Notes under the pieces: generated by a model
The model's database searches: none
The model's input: only the letters and a program-made list of their open reading frames with translations
Told to the model about the DNA's origin: nothing
Assembly: GCF_900291985.1 (NCBI RefSeq)
Contig: NZ_LT985980.1
Coordinates: 2,510,001 to 2,574,000, forward strand
Direction of reading: 5' to 3'
Source of the DNA: Lysinibacillus timonensis
GTDB taxonomy: Bacteria > Bacillota > Bacilli > Bacillales_A > Planococcaceae
Length of the DNA stretch: 64,000 bases
Program-made: the position numbers and the translations under genes
In this document: piece by piece, positions 8,580-17,891 of the stretch
Layout of the letters: every line of letters starts with the position of its first letter
How positions within the stretch are numbered: the stretch's first letter is position 1

Positions 8580-9962
8580 ATGAGTCAAAAGGAAATAATC
8601 ATCAAACTACTTGAAGAAATTATTGAAAAGGTTAGTGTAGGTGTACACGCGGTAGACCGAGAGGGAAAAACTATCATCTACAACAAAAAGATGCGTGAAA
8701 TGGAAGCAATGGAAAGAGAAGATGTATTACATAAAAATGTAAGAGATGTGTTTCGGTTTCAAGAAAATCAAAGTAGTACATTGCTTCAATCTTTAGAAGC
8801 GGGATCTGAAATTGTCAATGTAAAGCAGACCTATTTTAATAACCGTGGTGTTGAAATTACATCGGTAAATAATACTTTTCCCTTTATTGTAGATGGAGAA
8901 ATCCTCGCTGCTGTTGAAATTGCCACAGATGTAACGAAAATAGAGCGTTTAATGCGACAAAAGATACGACAGACAAAGACTGATTTTACTTTTAAAGAGA
9001 TTATAGGGGAAACTACTGAACTTATTGATGTAATAAGCCTCGCGAAAAGAGCATCGAGAACTAACTCAAATGTATTAATTGTTGGAGAAACTGGTACGGG
9101 AAAAGAATTATTTGCTCAAAGCATTCATTCTGAAAGTGAGAGGGCAAATGGCCCTTACATAACTCAAAACTGTGCAGCACTTCCGGATTCGTTAATTGAG
9201 GGTATTTTATTTGGTACTACAAAAGGTTCGTTCACTGGTGCGGTAGATAGCCCGGGATTATTTGAACAAGCCCAAGGGGGGACTCTTTTATTAGATGAAC
9301 TAAACTCTTTAAATATTAATTTGCAAGCAAAACTATTACGAGTTTTACAAGAAAGAAAGGTCCGAAGAATTGGTGGTTCAAATGAATTTCCAATTGATGT
9401 GAGGGTAATTGCTACGGTTAATGAGGATCCAATTGACGCTGTTGCAAACAATCGATTGAGAAAAGATTTGTACTACCGGTTAGCGGTTGTCACACTATTA
9501 ATTCCTCCTTTACGTGAACGAATTGCAGATATTCCATTATTGGTAGGGGAATTTATCGAAAAGTATAATGACCTATTTAAGATGAATGTAACTAGTATCT
9601 CTGATGAAGTAAGAGAATTTTTTATAGCCCATAGTTGGCCAGGAAACGTTAGGGAGCTAGAGCACGTGATCGAAGCTTCGATGAATTTAATGAACTATGA
9701 ACAACGGATAGAGATGCACCACTTACCTTATCAATATCGGAAAAAGGTGAAAGACAAATCAATACCAATGCAAGCAATTTTTGACTCTTCTCAAAATAAT
9801 CCGTTAACAAATTTAAACGATCAACTAGCCATTTTCGAAAAACAGTATATTGAGTATTGCTTAAAAGAGCATGGGTATCATGTTACGAATACTGCACATG
9901 CTTTGGGCATTAGTCGACAAAGCTTACAATACCGCATGAAACGGTTAAATATATCTAAATAA
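8580..9962 (+). CDS. rocR: Sigma-54-dependent activator, RocR-like
   Basis: Cytosolic enhancer-binding protein that opens SigL promoters in response to ornithine or arginine. It has an N-terminal PAS-type sensor (about residues 8-120), an AAA+ domain with Walker A GETGTGKE, the sigma-54 contact loop as GSFTGA (a known variant of GAFTGA), Walker B GGTLLLDELN and an arginine finger region, then a Fis-type helix-turn-helix at the end (NTAHALGISRQSLQYRMKRL). Length 460 matches RocR. The ATG has GGGGTGA upstream. It is divergent from rocD and only about 50 bases ahead of rpoN. Confidence 0.92.
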   Translation: MSQKEIIIKLLEEIIEKVSVGVHAVDREGKTIIYNKKMREMEAMEREDVLHKNVRDVFRFQENQSSTLLQSLEAGSEIVNVKQTYFNNRGVEITSVNNTFPFIVDGEILAAVEIATDVTKIERLMRQKIRQTKTDFTFKEIIGETTELIDVISLAKRASRTNSNVLIVGETGTGKELFAQSIHSESERANGPYITQNCAALPDSLIEGILFGTTKGSFTGAVDSPGLFEQAQGGTLLLDELNSLNINLQAKLLRVLQERKVRRIGGSNEFPIDVRVIATVNEDPIDAVANNRLRKDLYYRLAVVTLLIPPLRERIADIPLLVGEFIEKYNDLFKMNVTSISDEVREFFIAHSWPGNVRELEHVIEASMNLMNYEQRIEMHHLPYQYRKKVKDKSIPMQAIFDSSQNNPLTNLNDQLAIFEKQYIEYCLKEHGYHVTNTAHALGISRQSLQYRMKRLNISK

Positions 9963-10014
9963 TGCGTCAGAAAAGGAGCGTTTTGAATAATATAAATGTA
10001 AGGAGGTGTGTGTT

Positions 10015-11352
10015 ATGGATCTATCTGTCCATTTACAACAAAAACTCGAACAAAAGCATATGCTAACGCCACAGCTTAAGCAGTCGCTGGACATATTAAA
10101 GTTTTCAATGCAAGAATTGGAAGATTATATACGTAATGAAGCAAATGGTAATCCGTTAATCGATATTAAGAACTCCAATGAAAGTGTAGCTATGGAAATG
10201 GCCCGCTTAAAGGCATTGAATGAATCAACTATTTCTGTTTCTTCAAGACATCAGCAAACAATAGATATCTTTGACCAACTCTATAGCAAAGATGAATCAA
10301 TTGAGCTTTATTTAATGGAACAGCTTGCAATTGAAAAAAACTTAAGGAAACTCGAAAAAGATGTAATTACATATTATATACGTAGTTTAAATAATTTGGG
10401 TTATTTAGAATGTGATTTACATGAAGTATCGGCTCGATTTCAAATTCCATTACATGAATGTGAAAAATTACTAGCTGTATTTCAGTCTTTTGAGCCGGTT
10501 GGGATTGGAGCACGTAATTTAAAGGAATGTCTACTATTGCAAATAACTAGAACAGATTCAGTCCCAAATTTAGCGTATGTAATTGTAGAAAACGATTTAG
10601 AACATATCGCGGAGAGAAAATTTCAGCTGCTTACTGAAAAATACCGTGTTACAGTGGAAGAAATACAATCCATTCTCTCGTTTATTCAAACATTACAACC
10701 CTATCCTAACATAGAAATTGAACATTCAAACGTGGAATATGTGATACCAGATATAATTGTGGAGGACTGTGAAGGGGAATTGATTTTCAGCATTAATGAT
10801 AGTGCTATACCTAGAATTACTATTAACTCTTATTATGAAGAACTACTACATTTAAATAAGGAGGCAAAAGACTTCTTAAAAACTAAGTTATTAGATGCTC
10901 TTCTTCTAATAAAAGGAATTGAACAGCGACATGAAACATTATATAAAGTAACAAATGTGATTTTGCAACACCAAAAGGAGTTCTTTCGTAAGGGTAAAAA
11001 TGAGTTAAAACCGTTAGGCCTGAAAGACATTGCGAAAATAGTAAACCTTCATGAGTCTACTGTAAGTCGCGCAATTAGCAACAAATATATACAAGTACCT
11101 GATGGAGTCTATCCATTAAAATCATTGTTAATGAGAGGATTGAAGACAAATAGCGGTAAACTAGAATCAGCTATTTACGTAAAAAATAGAATAAAATCAA
11201 TCGTTGAAAATGAAAATCCGAAAAAGCCAACCTCCGATCAAAAAATCGCAAATATGCTATTAAATGAAGGTATTCAAATTGCTAGGCGAACGGTGGCTAA
11301 GTATCGAGAGGAAATGGGGATTATGCAGTCAACAAAAAGAATAAAAAGATAA
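10015..11352 (+). CDS. rpoN: RNA polymerase sigma-54 factor (SigL/RpoN)
   Basis: Sigma factor directing polymerase to -24/-12 promoters. The N-terminal Gln/Leu-rich activator-contact region (QQKLEQKHMLTPQLKQSLDIL) is present, followed by the core-binding domain, the helix-turn-helix (VNLHESTVSRAISNKYIQ) and the RpoN box ARRTVAKYRE close to the C-terminus. I choose ATG 10015 because AGGAGG at 10001-10006 is 8 bases upstream; GTG at 10006 overlaps it. Lying directly behind rocR, it is probably co-transcribed with the activator that needs it. Confidence 0.96.
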   Translation: MDLSVHLQQKLEQKHMLTPQLKQSLDILKFSMQELEDYIRNEANGNPLIDIKNSNESVAMEMARLKALNESTISVSSRHQQTIDIFDQLYSKDESIELYLMEQLAIEKNLRKLEKDVITYYIRSLNNLGYLECDLHEVSARFQIPLHECEKLLAVFQSFEPVGIGARNLKECLLLQITRTDSVPNLAYVIVENDLEHIAERKFQLLTEKYRVTVEEIQSILSFIQTLQPYPNIEIEHSNVEYVIPDIIVEDCEGELIFSINDSAIPRITINSYYEELLHLNKEAKDFLKTKLLDALLLIKGIEQRHETLYKVTNVILQHQKEFFRKGKNELKPLGLKDIAKIVNLHESTVSRAISNKYIQVPDGVYPLKSLLMRGLKTNSGKLESAIYVKNRIKSIVENENPKKPTSDQKIANMLLNEGIQIARRTVAKYREEMGIMQSTKRIKR

Positions 11353-11354
11353 AA

Positions 11355-11390
11355 GGATACTTATTAGTGGAGGAGGACTAATAAGTATCC
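11355..11390. terminator. Strong hairpin downstream of rpoN
   Basis: A perfect 14-bp stem (11355-11368 with 11377-11390) with loop GGAGGAGG. On the plus strand it is followed by A residues, not T. On the minus strand a T-rich stretch follows, so it terminates leftward transcription better. It may also stabilise the 3' end of the rpoN message. Confidence 0.7.
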
Positions 11391-11595
11391 AAAAAAGAGA
11401 TGAAGCGATGTGGTTAATTGTGGTAGTAATCAACCTAGGAAAAAGTCCTTTTGTTTAGCTATTGCATTACTTTTTGTGAATGTGCATCTTTTCTTTTTAA
11501 ATCTAGTAAAGGGAAACCTCATGGATATGGAAGTCGTATTTATTTACAGATCAAGTATTTCGGGTATAGAAATTTACTCTGGTATTTCTTTTTCG

Positions 11596-12348
11596 TTACT
11601 CGACGTACTTTTCTTTCATTTCCTTTGAAGAAGAGGATTCTAAGTGTAAGAAATCATAGTTTGATCTTTTGCAACTACAGTAGGAAGGAGCATAATACTT
11701 TTCGTTATTAGAGTAGTTCTCATAACCTGAAGAATCATCATACTTAGCATCTTCTATTTGTGGATGTAATTCCATATGTGAATAATATTTACATTTACAT
11801 TTCGGGCATTCGTGATGCTTTTTACATTTATAATGATGTTTGTCGTGTTTGTCATCATGTTTTTTACACTCACAATGATGATAGTGGTGTTTTTTGTACT
11901 TACAACATTTCGCATGATTTTTTTCAAACATATCATCAGGCGTTTCTTTCTTCCAGTTTTGGGTATAATGCCCTTGCTCGTCATTCATGCTCTCATGACC
12001 GTTGCCTCGATGTTTTCCGCATTTGCAATAATGGTGCTTCTCATCTATTTCAAACATATCCCATGCATAGCTTTTTTCCATATTTGATTTGTGTTTTTTA
12101 TCATGCTTGTAACACTTACAGTGATGTTGATTATGATGATCCCATTTGTCATCTAATTTGATTAGTAGATTAATAAGCAAAGAGAGTAAAGGTTTAATAG
12201 AATGATGATCCTTCAATGAATCGAATGACTTAAAATCTTCTTGTGAGTTGAATTTTTCAAATAGATTATAAGGAAATTCAGAATATCCTTTTCCACAGGA
12301 AGGACACATATGTGAGTTGTGATGATTTGAATTGATATGAGAACTCAT
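11596..12348 (-). CDS. His/Lys/Cys-rich protein, probable metal-binding or spore-coat type
   Basis: About 250 residues with an extreme composition. A short folded-looking N-terminal part holds a C-P-x-C pair (MCPSCGKGY) and a leucine-rich segment (LLSLLINLLIKL). A long low-complexity region of His, Lys, Cys, Asp and Tyr then contains many C-x-C and H-H clusters (KCKKHHECPKCKCKYYSH). The C-terminal tail is Ser/Tyr-rich with C-S-C. ATG 12348 is preceded by AAAGGAGGTG; nine upstream codons to 12375 cross that site and are not counted. No signal peptide is seen. Such composition occurs in spore-coat and metal-sequestering proteins, but I cannot assign a family. Confidence 0.7.
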   Translation of the reverse strand: MSSHINSNHHNSHMCPSCGKGYSEFPYNLFEKFNSQEDFKSFDSLKDHHSIKPLLSLLINLLIKLDDKWDHHNQHHCKCYKHDKKHKSNMEKSYAWDMFEIDEKHHYCKCGKHRGNGHESMNDEQGHYTQNWKKETPDDMFEKNHAKCCKYKKHHYHHCECKKHDDKHDKHHYKCKKHHECPKCKCKYYSHMELHPQIEDAKYDDSSGYENYSNNEKYYAPSYCSCKRSNYDFLHLESSSSKEMKEKYVE

Positions 12349-12550
12349 CTTTTCACCTCCTTTTGGTAACATCATATTCTCTTGATAGAGTAAGTGAATG
12401 GACGATTAGCCATTATTGAGAAAAATGTGCTATTGCATAGAAAGGCTTTATGAGTAAAATGTCTATTATATAGCTTCAAATTGGGAGAATGCCTTAAATA
12501 GAATGGTAAAGAAATAGGTGGAGGGCATCATTTTTGACACCTACCAAATA

Positions 12551-12574
12551 AAAAAACTGCTTGGTTAAGCAGTT
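12551..12574 (-). terminator. Terminator of the MFS transporter gene
   Basis: An 8-bp stem (12555-12562 with 12567-12574), loop of four. On the minus strand it is followed by a U run from the A-rich stretch before 12555. Confidence 0.85.
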
Positions 12575-12582
12575 AGATAAAT

Positions 12583-13776
12583 TTATTTTATATCATTGGT
12601 AATTTTTGCAATATGGCCATGATGCTTTCTATCGCTAAATAATTTGCCGAAAAGTAATGTTGCAAGTGCAAAGATAACCGTTACGCCAGCGAAAGTAAGT
12701 GGAGCTTTATAGCTATTAAACAATCCTTCAAATACACTCGCAAAGACAGGTCCAACTATTTGGCCCAATGCATAGGCAGTCGTTAAAATTGAAACAACTG
12801 CACCGCTTTGTTTTGGAAACAATTCTCGTGCGTAAGCTGTTGATAGGGATACGATACCAACAAACGTAAAACCAAATAAAAATGCTGATAACAATACACT
12901 CCATGCTGTTTGTGAAAAAACAGGTAGTAGAATACCGATAATTTGTAGTATGTAGGCAAATGATAATACCTTTACAGTAGAAAGTTTTGCAATCATGGCC
13001 ATCCAAATTGGTGCGGCAGGTATTGCACCGAGACCTGTAATAACCCAGCTAAAGCTAGCAAAAGATCTCAAACTTTCGATATTATATATAATGTCTACTA
13101 AAAATGTACCGGTAATTATGTAGCCGAGCCCTTCAAGGCCATATGCAATAACTAGCCAAGGCATAAAGCCTTGAAATATTTTAGTTTCCTTCGTCTTTTC
13201 AACTTTTTCGCCATTACGTATTGTAATCGTTTTCCATAAAGTCATCGTTGTAATGAAAAACAATGTTGATAAAAGGCCAAGTCCAATCCAGGTACCTTCC
13301 CAATAAAAGTGCGCTTCAATATAAGGAACCAATAATCCTGAAATGGCAATACCAAGTCCAATTCCTGAAAATAAATATCCAGACCAACGACTAAGAGAAT
13401 GCCTAGCTAAATAATCCATAATGATACTAGAGGTTAACACAAAAATATAACCAGCTGTTACACCTGCAACAAAGCGTAAAATAATCCATAATACATATGA
13501 ATGTGTTAAGCCCATCCATAAGATAGATAATACATTTAGCAATACATTAATAAGTAAAAAGTTCTTTTTATTTCGATAAATAAACCCCGCCCCAAGTGCT
13601 CCTACAAAGTAACCTATATAATTGCTTGATGCTAAATATCCCGCTGCCTCAAAGGTCAATCCCTCATCGACTCGCATAAACGGTAAAATCGGTGTAAATG
13701 AAAATCGACTAATCCCCATTGCAATTACTAATAATAAAATTCCTCCAAATAACACCCCGATGTGTTGTCGTGTCAT
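12583..13776 (-). CDS. MFS transporter, YbfB/YjiJ family
   Basis: Twelve-helix-type major facilitator of 397 residues. The N-terminus GILLLVIAMGISRFSFTPILPFM is characteristic of the YbfB/YjiJ branch, and the internal R-N-K-K loop between helices 2 and 3 is also present. The substrate is unknown. The gene is transcribed alone with its own terminator, divergent from the MenC-like gene. ATG at 13776 has an AAAGGAGTT-type site. Confidence 0.87.
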   Translation of the reverse strand: MTRQHIGVLFGGILLLVIAMGISRFSFTPILPFMRVDEGLTFEAAGYLASSNYIGYFVGALGAGFIYRNKKNFLLINVLLNVLSILWMGLTHSYVLWIILRFVAGVTAGYIFVLTSSIIMDYLARHSLSRWSGYLFSGIGLGIAISGLLVPYIEAHFYWEGTWIGLGLLSTLFFITTMTLWKTITIRNGEKVEKTKETKIFQGFMPWLVIAYGLEGLGYIITGTFLVDIIYNIESLRSFASFSWVITGLGAIPAAPIWMAMIAKLSTVKVLSFAYILQIIGILLPVFSQTAWSVLLSAFLFGFTFVGIVSLSTAYARELFPKQSGAVVSILTTAYALGQIVGPVFASVFEGLFNSYKAPLTFAGVTVIFALATLLFGKLFSDRKHHGHIAKITNDIK

Positions 13777-14046
13777 AGCATAACTCCTTTTGAATGGAAC
13801 CGTTTTTATAATTTTCCAATTATTTTATTATTCTATCACTATGTGGGAATGTAGCAAGAGCTTATCTGGAATATGTTAACATGAGAGTTTTATAATTAGT
13901 TTTGGGAGAATATGAATGAATTAAAAAAGATTAATGAGTGAAACACCTCCACAAATAGTGCAGTTCTTCTAATACAATAGAGAAAACATACTTTGACATG
14001 TATTTGTGAAAAAAGAAAACATATCTTTATAAAAGGGGCACATTTT

Positions 14047-15153
14047 ATGAAAATAACAGATATTACAATTCGACAGTTAAAAATGCATTTAAAACAGCCA
14101 TTTACAACAAGTTTTGGTTCATTCGTAGACAAGGAATTTCTATTGCTAGAAGCAAAGGATGAAAAAGGAACAATTGGTTGGGGAGAGTGTGTTGCATTTG
14201 ATACACCATGGTATACAGAGGAAACAGTTAAAACATGTTGGCATATATTAGAGGATTTTTTAATTCCAATGGTATTACATAAAGAGATCGCTCACCCTGA
14301 TCAAGTAAGCGAGTTATTTAAAAGTATTCGTAAAAACAATATGGCGAAGGCTACGATTGAGGGTGCAGTTTGGGATATCTATGCACAACAAACAAATCAA
14401 TCGTTAGCATATGCACTTGGTGGAAATAAAGAAAAAATAGAAGTTGGCATTAGCGTTGGTATACAAAAGACGATAGAAAAACAAATAGCCGTCGTGGAAC
14501 AAGCTGTAAATAACGGTTACAAACGAATTAAAGTAAAAATTAAGCCGGGATGGGATGTTAACGTTCTTGGTGCATTGAGAGAACGTTTTCCAGATGTACC
14601 GATAATGGCTGATGCAAACTCAGCGTACAAACTAAATGATATAAGTATTTTCAAAGAACTAGATAAATTTAATTTAACAATGATCGAACAACCATTAGCG
14701 TTTGATGACATTATTGACCATGCAAACTTACAAAAACAAATAAAAACGCCAATATGTCTTGATGAGAGTATTAATAACTTACAAGATGCTCGCAAAGCAA
14801 TAGAACTGGGGAGTTGTGGCGTTATTAATATAAAAATTGGACGAGTTGGTGGTTTAACAGAAGCGAAGAAAATCCATGACTTATGCAAAGTCAACGGGAT
14901 ACCTGTTTGGTGCGGGGGGATGCTTGAATCTGGAATTGGTAGAGCCCACAATATTGCTCTTACATCATTAGCTAATTTCGTTTTACCAGGTGATACAGCT
15001 GGGTCAAGTCATTATTGGGAAGAGGATATTATTACGCCAGAAGTAATTGTACGTGATGGTTACATAGATATTCCGAGAACAAATGGAATTGGATATACTC
15101 CGAATTTAGAAGTAATTAATAAATTTACTGTTTCTTCAAAGAGCTATAAGTAA
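14047..15153 (+). CDS. menC: Enolase-superfamily enzyme, o-succinylbenzoate synthase / N-acylamino acid racemase type
   Basis: TIM-barrel enzyme of the MenC/NAAAR group, about 368 residues. An N-terminal capping domain contains the flexible-loop text KQPFTTSFGSFVDKEFLL. The barrel shows the catalytic K-x-K (KVKIK), metal ligands in MADANSAY, MIEQPL and CLDES, and the second catalytic lysine in INIKIGRVGG. Members make o-succinylbenzoate for menaquinone or racemise N-acyl or N-succinyl amino acids, and sequence alone does not separate these. No other men genes are nearby, which leaves the racemase role open. ATG 14047 follows AAAAGGGG; TTG 13993 upstream lacks a site. Confidence 0.85.
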   Translation: MKITDITIRQLKMHLKQPFTTSFGSFVDKEFLLLEAKDEKGTIGWGECVAFDTPWYTEETVKTCWHILEDFLIPMVLHKEIAHPDQVSELFKSIRKNNMAKATIEGAVWDIYAQQTNQSLAYALGGNKEKIEVGISVGIQKTIEKQIAVVEQAVNNGYKRIKVKIKPGWDVNVLGALRERFPDVPIMADANSAYKLNDISIFKELDKFNLTMIEQPLAFDDIIDHANLQKQIKTPICLDESINNLQDARKAIELGSCGVINIKIGRVGGLTEAKKIHDLCKVNGIPVWCGGMLESGIGRAHNIALTSLANFVLPGDTAGSSHYWEEDIITPEVIVRDGYIDIPRTNGIGYTPNLEVINKFTVSSKSYK

Positions 15154-15241
15154 TGTGACACAAAAAGAGTATTCAAAAGAGTATTGAATGTGTCTCATAA
15201 ATAGAGAATGAGATTCCTTTATTATTGGAAAGAGGGTATGA

Positions 15242-16285
15242 ATGAAAAAAAGCTTGCAAATTGGTTTAGCATTCGTTGGCTTAGTCATTGGGGGCGGTTT
15301 TGCATCTGGCCAAGAAATGATGCAATTTTTTACGAGCTTTGGAATATATAGTGTGTTTGGTACAATTGTAGCGACAATTGGTTTTTCGTTTTTAGGAATG
15401 AAAATAGCACAACTAGGATACAAATTAAAAACTAATTCTCATAAAGAGGTAGTCTATTATCTCTCAGGCCGTACACTAGGTTCAATTTTTGATATATTAA
15501 TTACATTTTTTTTATTTTGTGTCACGGTTGCAATGTTTGCGGGAACAGCTTCTGCATTTAGACAAGTCTTAGGATTTGATCCGGTCATAGGCAGTGTCTT
15601 CATGGTTGCATTAACGGTAGTGACTTTAATGTTAAATGTTAAAAGTATTATTAACGTAATTGCCATAGCAACACCTTATTTATTAATACTCATGTTAATT
15701 ATATCAGCATTTTCCATTCTTACGTCAGATTTGTCATTAGCAGAGCAAACGACTCTAGCAGAACAACAGCGCTCAGCTGCTCCAAACTGGATAATGGGTG
15801 CATTGCTTTATGTATCATATAATATTGCGTCTGGTGTTGCTATGATGACAGTGATTGGAAGTACCGCACCGAGTAGAAAAGTTGCTGGTTGGGGTGGAAT
15901 TCTGGGTGGCCTTATACTAGGCGCCCTCATTTTGCTAGTGAATACGGCTATGTTTGCGAAAATGGATGTAATAGCAGGTAAAGACATGCCTATCGTAGAA
16001 ATAGCATTTAATATTCATCCATTACTAGGTGTCATGATGGCAATCGCATTACTTGGCATGATTTACAGCACAGCCGTAGGGATGATGTATTCTTTTATTA
16101 TTCGTTTTGTATCACCCAAGGATAGGATCTATAGGCCAACTGTTGTGTTTTTCGGAATTATAGGTTTCTTAGCGAGCTTTGTTGGTTTCGTAACATTAGT
16201 TGGAAAGGTTTATTCATTAATGGGTTATTTAGGCTTTGCTATCATTGCTGCAATTATTCTATCATGGTTAAATAAAAGAAGTTAA
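15242..16285 (+). CDS. YkvI-like membrane transporter
   Basis: Integral membrane protein of 347 residues with about ten hydrophobic segments, matching the Bacillus YkvI family (APC-fold relative). The N-terminal helix has the family text GLVIGGGFASGQEMMQFF, where helix 1 is broken by glycines as in sodium-coupled LeuT-fold carriers. Substrate unknown. It begins 88 bases after the MenC-like gene in the same direction, with GAGGG before the ATG, and ends in its own terminator. Confidence 0.85.
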   Translation: MKKSLQIGLAFVGLVIGGGFASGQEMMQFFTSFGIYSVFGTIVATIGFSFLGMKIAQLGYKLKTNSHKEVVYYLSGRTLGSIFDILITFFLFCVTVAMFAGTASAFRQVLGFDPVIGSVFMVALTVVTLMLNVKSIINVIAIATPYLLILMLIISAFSILTSDLSLAEQTTLAEQQRSAAPNWIMGALLYVSYNIASGVAMMTVIGSTAPSRKVAGWGGILGGLILGALILLVNTAMFAKMDVIAGKDMPIVEIAFNIHPLLGVMMAIALLGMIYSTAVGMMYSFIIRFVSPKDRIYRPTVVFFGIIGFLASFVGFVTLVGKVYSLMGYLGFAIIAAIILSWLNKRS

Positions 16286-16286
16286 C

Positions 16287-16320
16287 CCCTGAATGCAACA
16301 TGCTTTCAGGGATTTATTTT
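16287..16320 (+). terminator. Terminator of the YkvI-like gene
   Basis: A 7-bp G/C-containing stem (16287-16293 with 16305-16311) directly after the stop codon, followed by ATTTATTTTGTT. Confidence 0.8.
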
Positions 16321-16439
16321 GTTACTAGGCACACTTTTTAAAATACAAACATTAGATAATGATGAATTCGTTAATCGCTCTGTTCTTGAAGTAAACAGTT
16401 CGACTAGACAAAAGTTAATTTAAGAGAAAAGGAGATTGT

Positions 16440-17192
16440 ATGAATCCATTTTGGCAACCTATAACGATGCCGCCTTTGCATTTGCAGATACCAAGAGGTC
16501 AATCTATCATCACCTATAAAATAGGTGATGTAACGGGTGATGGCTTTTCTGATTTCATTTATATAACGGCTGATAAGCAAACGGACAGTTCACCCTTTTT
16601 AAGAAATATTACGCTATTTGTGAAATATGGTAGATCCAATCATATTGAAATGTATCGACCACCGGAAAATGCGGGGTATAATCCGACTCTATGGTTAGGT
16701 GATTTAACTGGCGATGGAATTCAGGATATTTTTTTAGTCATTGACTCTGGAGGAAGTGGGGGAATCATTTATGCATATGTTTACTCAGTACAAAATGGGA
16801 TTATGAAGAATATTTTTGATTCAATTAAGTTTAATGAACAACATACGTATAATGTTCAATATTTAAATCAATATAAAGCAAGTGTAATGAGCAAAAAACC
16901 TTCTAAGAAATATACACTTGACCTCACATATAAGGGGAAAGAATATTTAAATGAAATTTATAACGCAGATGGAACTTTAAAAGCTCCAATTGAAGGTTGG
17001 GTGGATCCTATTAGTGCACTGAATCCAGTAGATTTAGCGAGAAATGGCAAATATTATTTACTAGGGATGCAACAAATTGCGGGTAGATTCCATGCTGATG
17101 GATTAGGAATTGTTGAAAATTTATTAAATTGGGATGGTAGTGCCTTTTCTATTGTGCGCCAAACAGTCGCGATTTATGGTGAGGATTTTTAA
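16440..17192 (+). CDS. FG-GAP/VCBS-repeat-like protein
   Basis: A 250-residue protein without signal peptide. Two calcium-loop-like repeats of the FG-GAP/VCBS kind are visible, GDVTGDGFSDFIYI (about residues 28-41) and GDLTGDGIQDIFLV (about 90-103), each with the D-x-[TN]-G-D-G-x-x-D pattern. The remainder is beta-rich. The first residues M-N-P-F-W-Q-P and lack of an export signal fit a spore-associated or cytosolic protein, but that is a guess. AAAGGAGATTGT precedes the ATG. No known enzyme family recognised. Confidence 0.75.
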   Translation: MNPFWQPITMPPLHLQIPRGQSIITYKIGDVTGDGFSDFIYITADKQTDSSPFLRNITLFVKYGRSNHIEMYRPPENAGYNPTLWLGDLTGDGIQDIFLVIDSGGSGGIIYAYVYSVQNGIMKNIFDSIKFNEQHTYNVQYLNQYKASVMSKKPSKKYTLDLTYKGKEYLNEIYNADGTLKAPIEGWVDPISALNPVDLARNGKYYLLGMQQIAGRFHADGLGIVENLLNWDGSAFSIVRQTVAIYGEDF

Positions 17193-17272
17193 ATAAATTA
17201 TAACTATTTTTTACGAATAACCTCCTAAAAACGACGCATTCTAAGACCATAATCAGACTAGGAGGAAAGCTC

Positions 17273-17743
17273 ATGAAGAAATTCTTAACTATACCATTTG
17301 TTCTGTTGTTTTTAGTGGGATGTGGGAATGATGGTGCTTTAGAAAATGATACAAATGGCAATACAGACGTAATTAATGGTAATGGTACGACAACGAATAA
17401 TGATGGTGCAACCGGCACAATGGATAACGGTGCAACAAATAACGGTGGTACTACTGACAACGGAACAATGAATAATAACGGTACAACAGGTACTACTGAC
17501 AACGGAACAATGAACAATAACGGTACAACTGATAATGGAACAACGAATAACAACGGAACAAATGGAACAAATAACAATGAAAATAACGGACCGGATAGTG
17601 ATGATGCTGTAAATAATGGCGATATAATTGATCCGGATGATGAAAATGCAAATACAAACGATATAAATAACGGTACTGGAAATGACCGAGGTGGTAACGC
17701 TACAACTGGTAGCGGAGGCGCTACAGGAACAACGGGCCAATAG
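17273..17743 (+). CDS. Low-complexity Asn/Thr/Gly repeat lipoprotein
   Basis: Predicted lipoprotein: a 17-residue signal peptide ends in L-V-G-C. The rest is nearly all Asn, Gly, Thr and Asp, with degenerate repeats of the type T-D-N-G-T-M-N-N-N-G-T-T-G. The later part is more acidic (PDSDDAVNNGDIIDPDDEN) and the tail is Gly/Thr. No globular domain is visible. An AGGAGGAAAG site precedes the ATG. It probably forms a disordered surface or spore-envelope tether; the repeats invite length variation. Confidence 0.75.
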   Translation: MKKFLTIPFVLLFLVGCGNDGALENDTNGNTDVINGNGTTTNNDGATGTMDNGATNNGGTTDNGTMNNNGTTGTTDNGTMNNNGTTDNGTTNNNGTNGTNNNENNGPDSDDAVNNGDIIDPDDENANTNDINNGTGNDRGGNATTGSGGATGTTGQ

Positions 17744-17789
17744 TAAGTATAAATAAACAAGACATTCCACAAAAAATGAAAATTAACAA

Positions 17790-17822
17790 AAACCGATTTC
17801 TAATAGGAATCGGTTTTATTTT
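17790..17822 (+). terminator. Terminator after the repeat lipoprotein gene
   Basis: A 9-bp stem (17790-17798 with 17808-17816) followed by TTATTTTAT. The A tract before it would also serve leftward transcription. Confidence 0.8.
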
Positions 17823-17891
17823 ATTCCTCTTAAACGTACAATGAACAAACTATTATTTCTAGATAAACTATAATAGGAGTTGGGGAAATAG

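Noticed and set aside
11410-11628. Plus-strand open frame after rpoN
   Set aside because: Weak start context, hydrophobic low-complexity product, and overlap with the end of the His/Cys-rich gene. Two frames are open in the same stretch, typical of A/T-rich spacer.
11754-12161. Open frames on both strands inside the His/Cys-rich gene
   Set aside because: They are shadows produced by the codon bias of His, Lys and Cys repeats; none has a ribosome site.
17149-17772. Long minus-strand frames across the Asn/Thr/Gly lipoprotein gene
   Set aside because: Their Val/Pro/Ser or Ile/Cys/Ser repeats are the antisense of the low-complexity gene. The plus frame has a signal peptide, lipobox and ribosome site.
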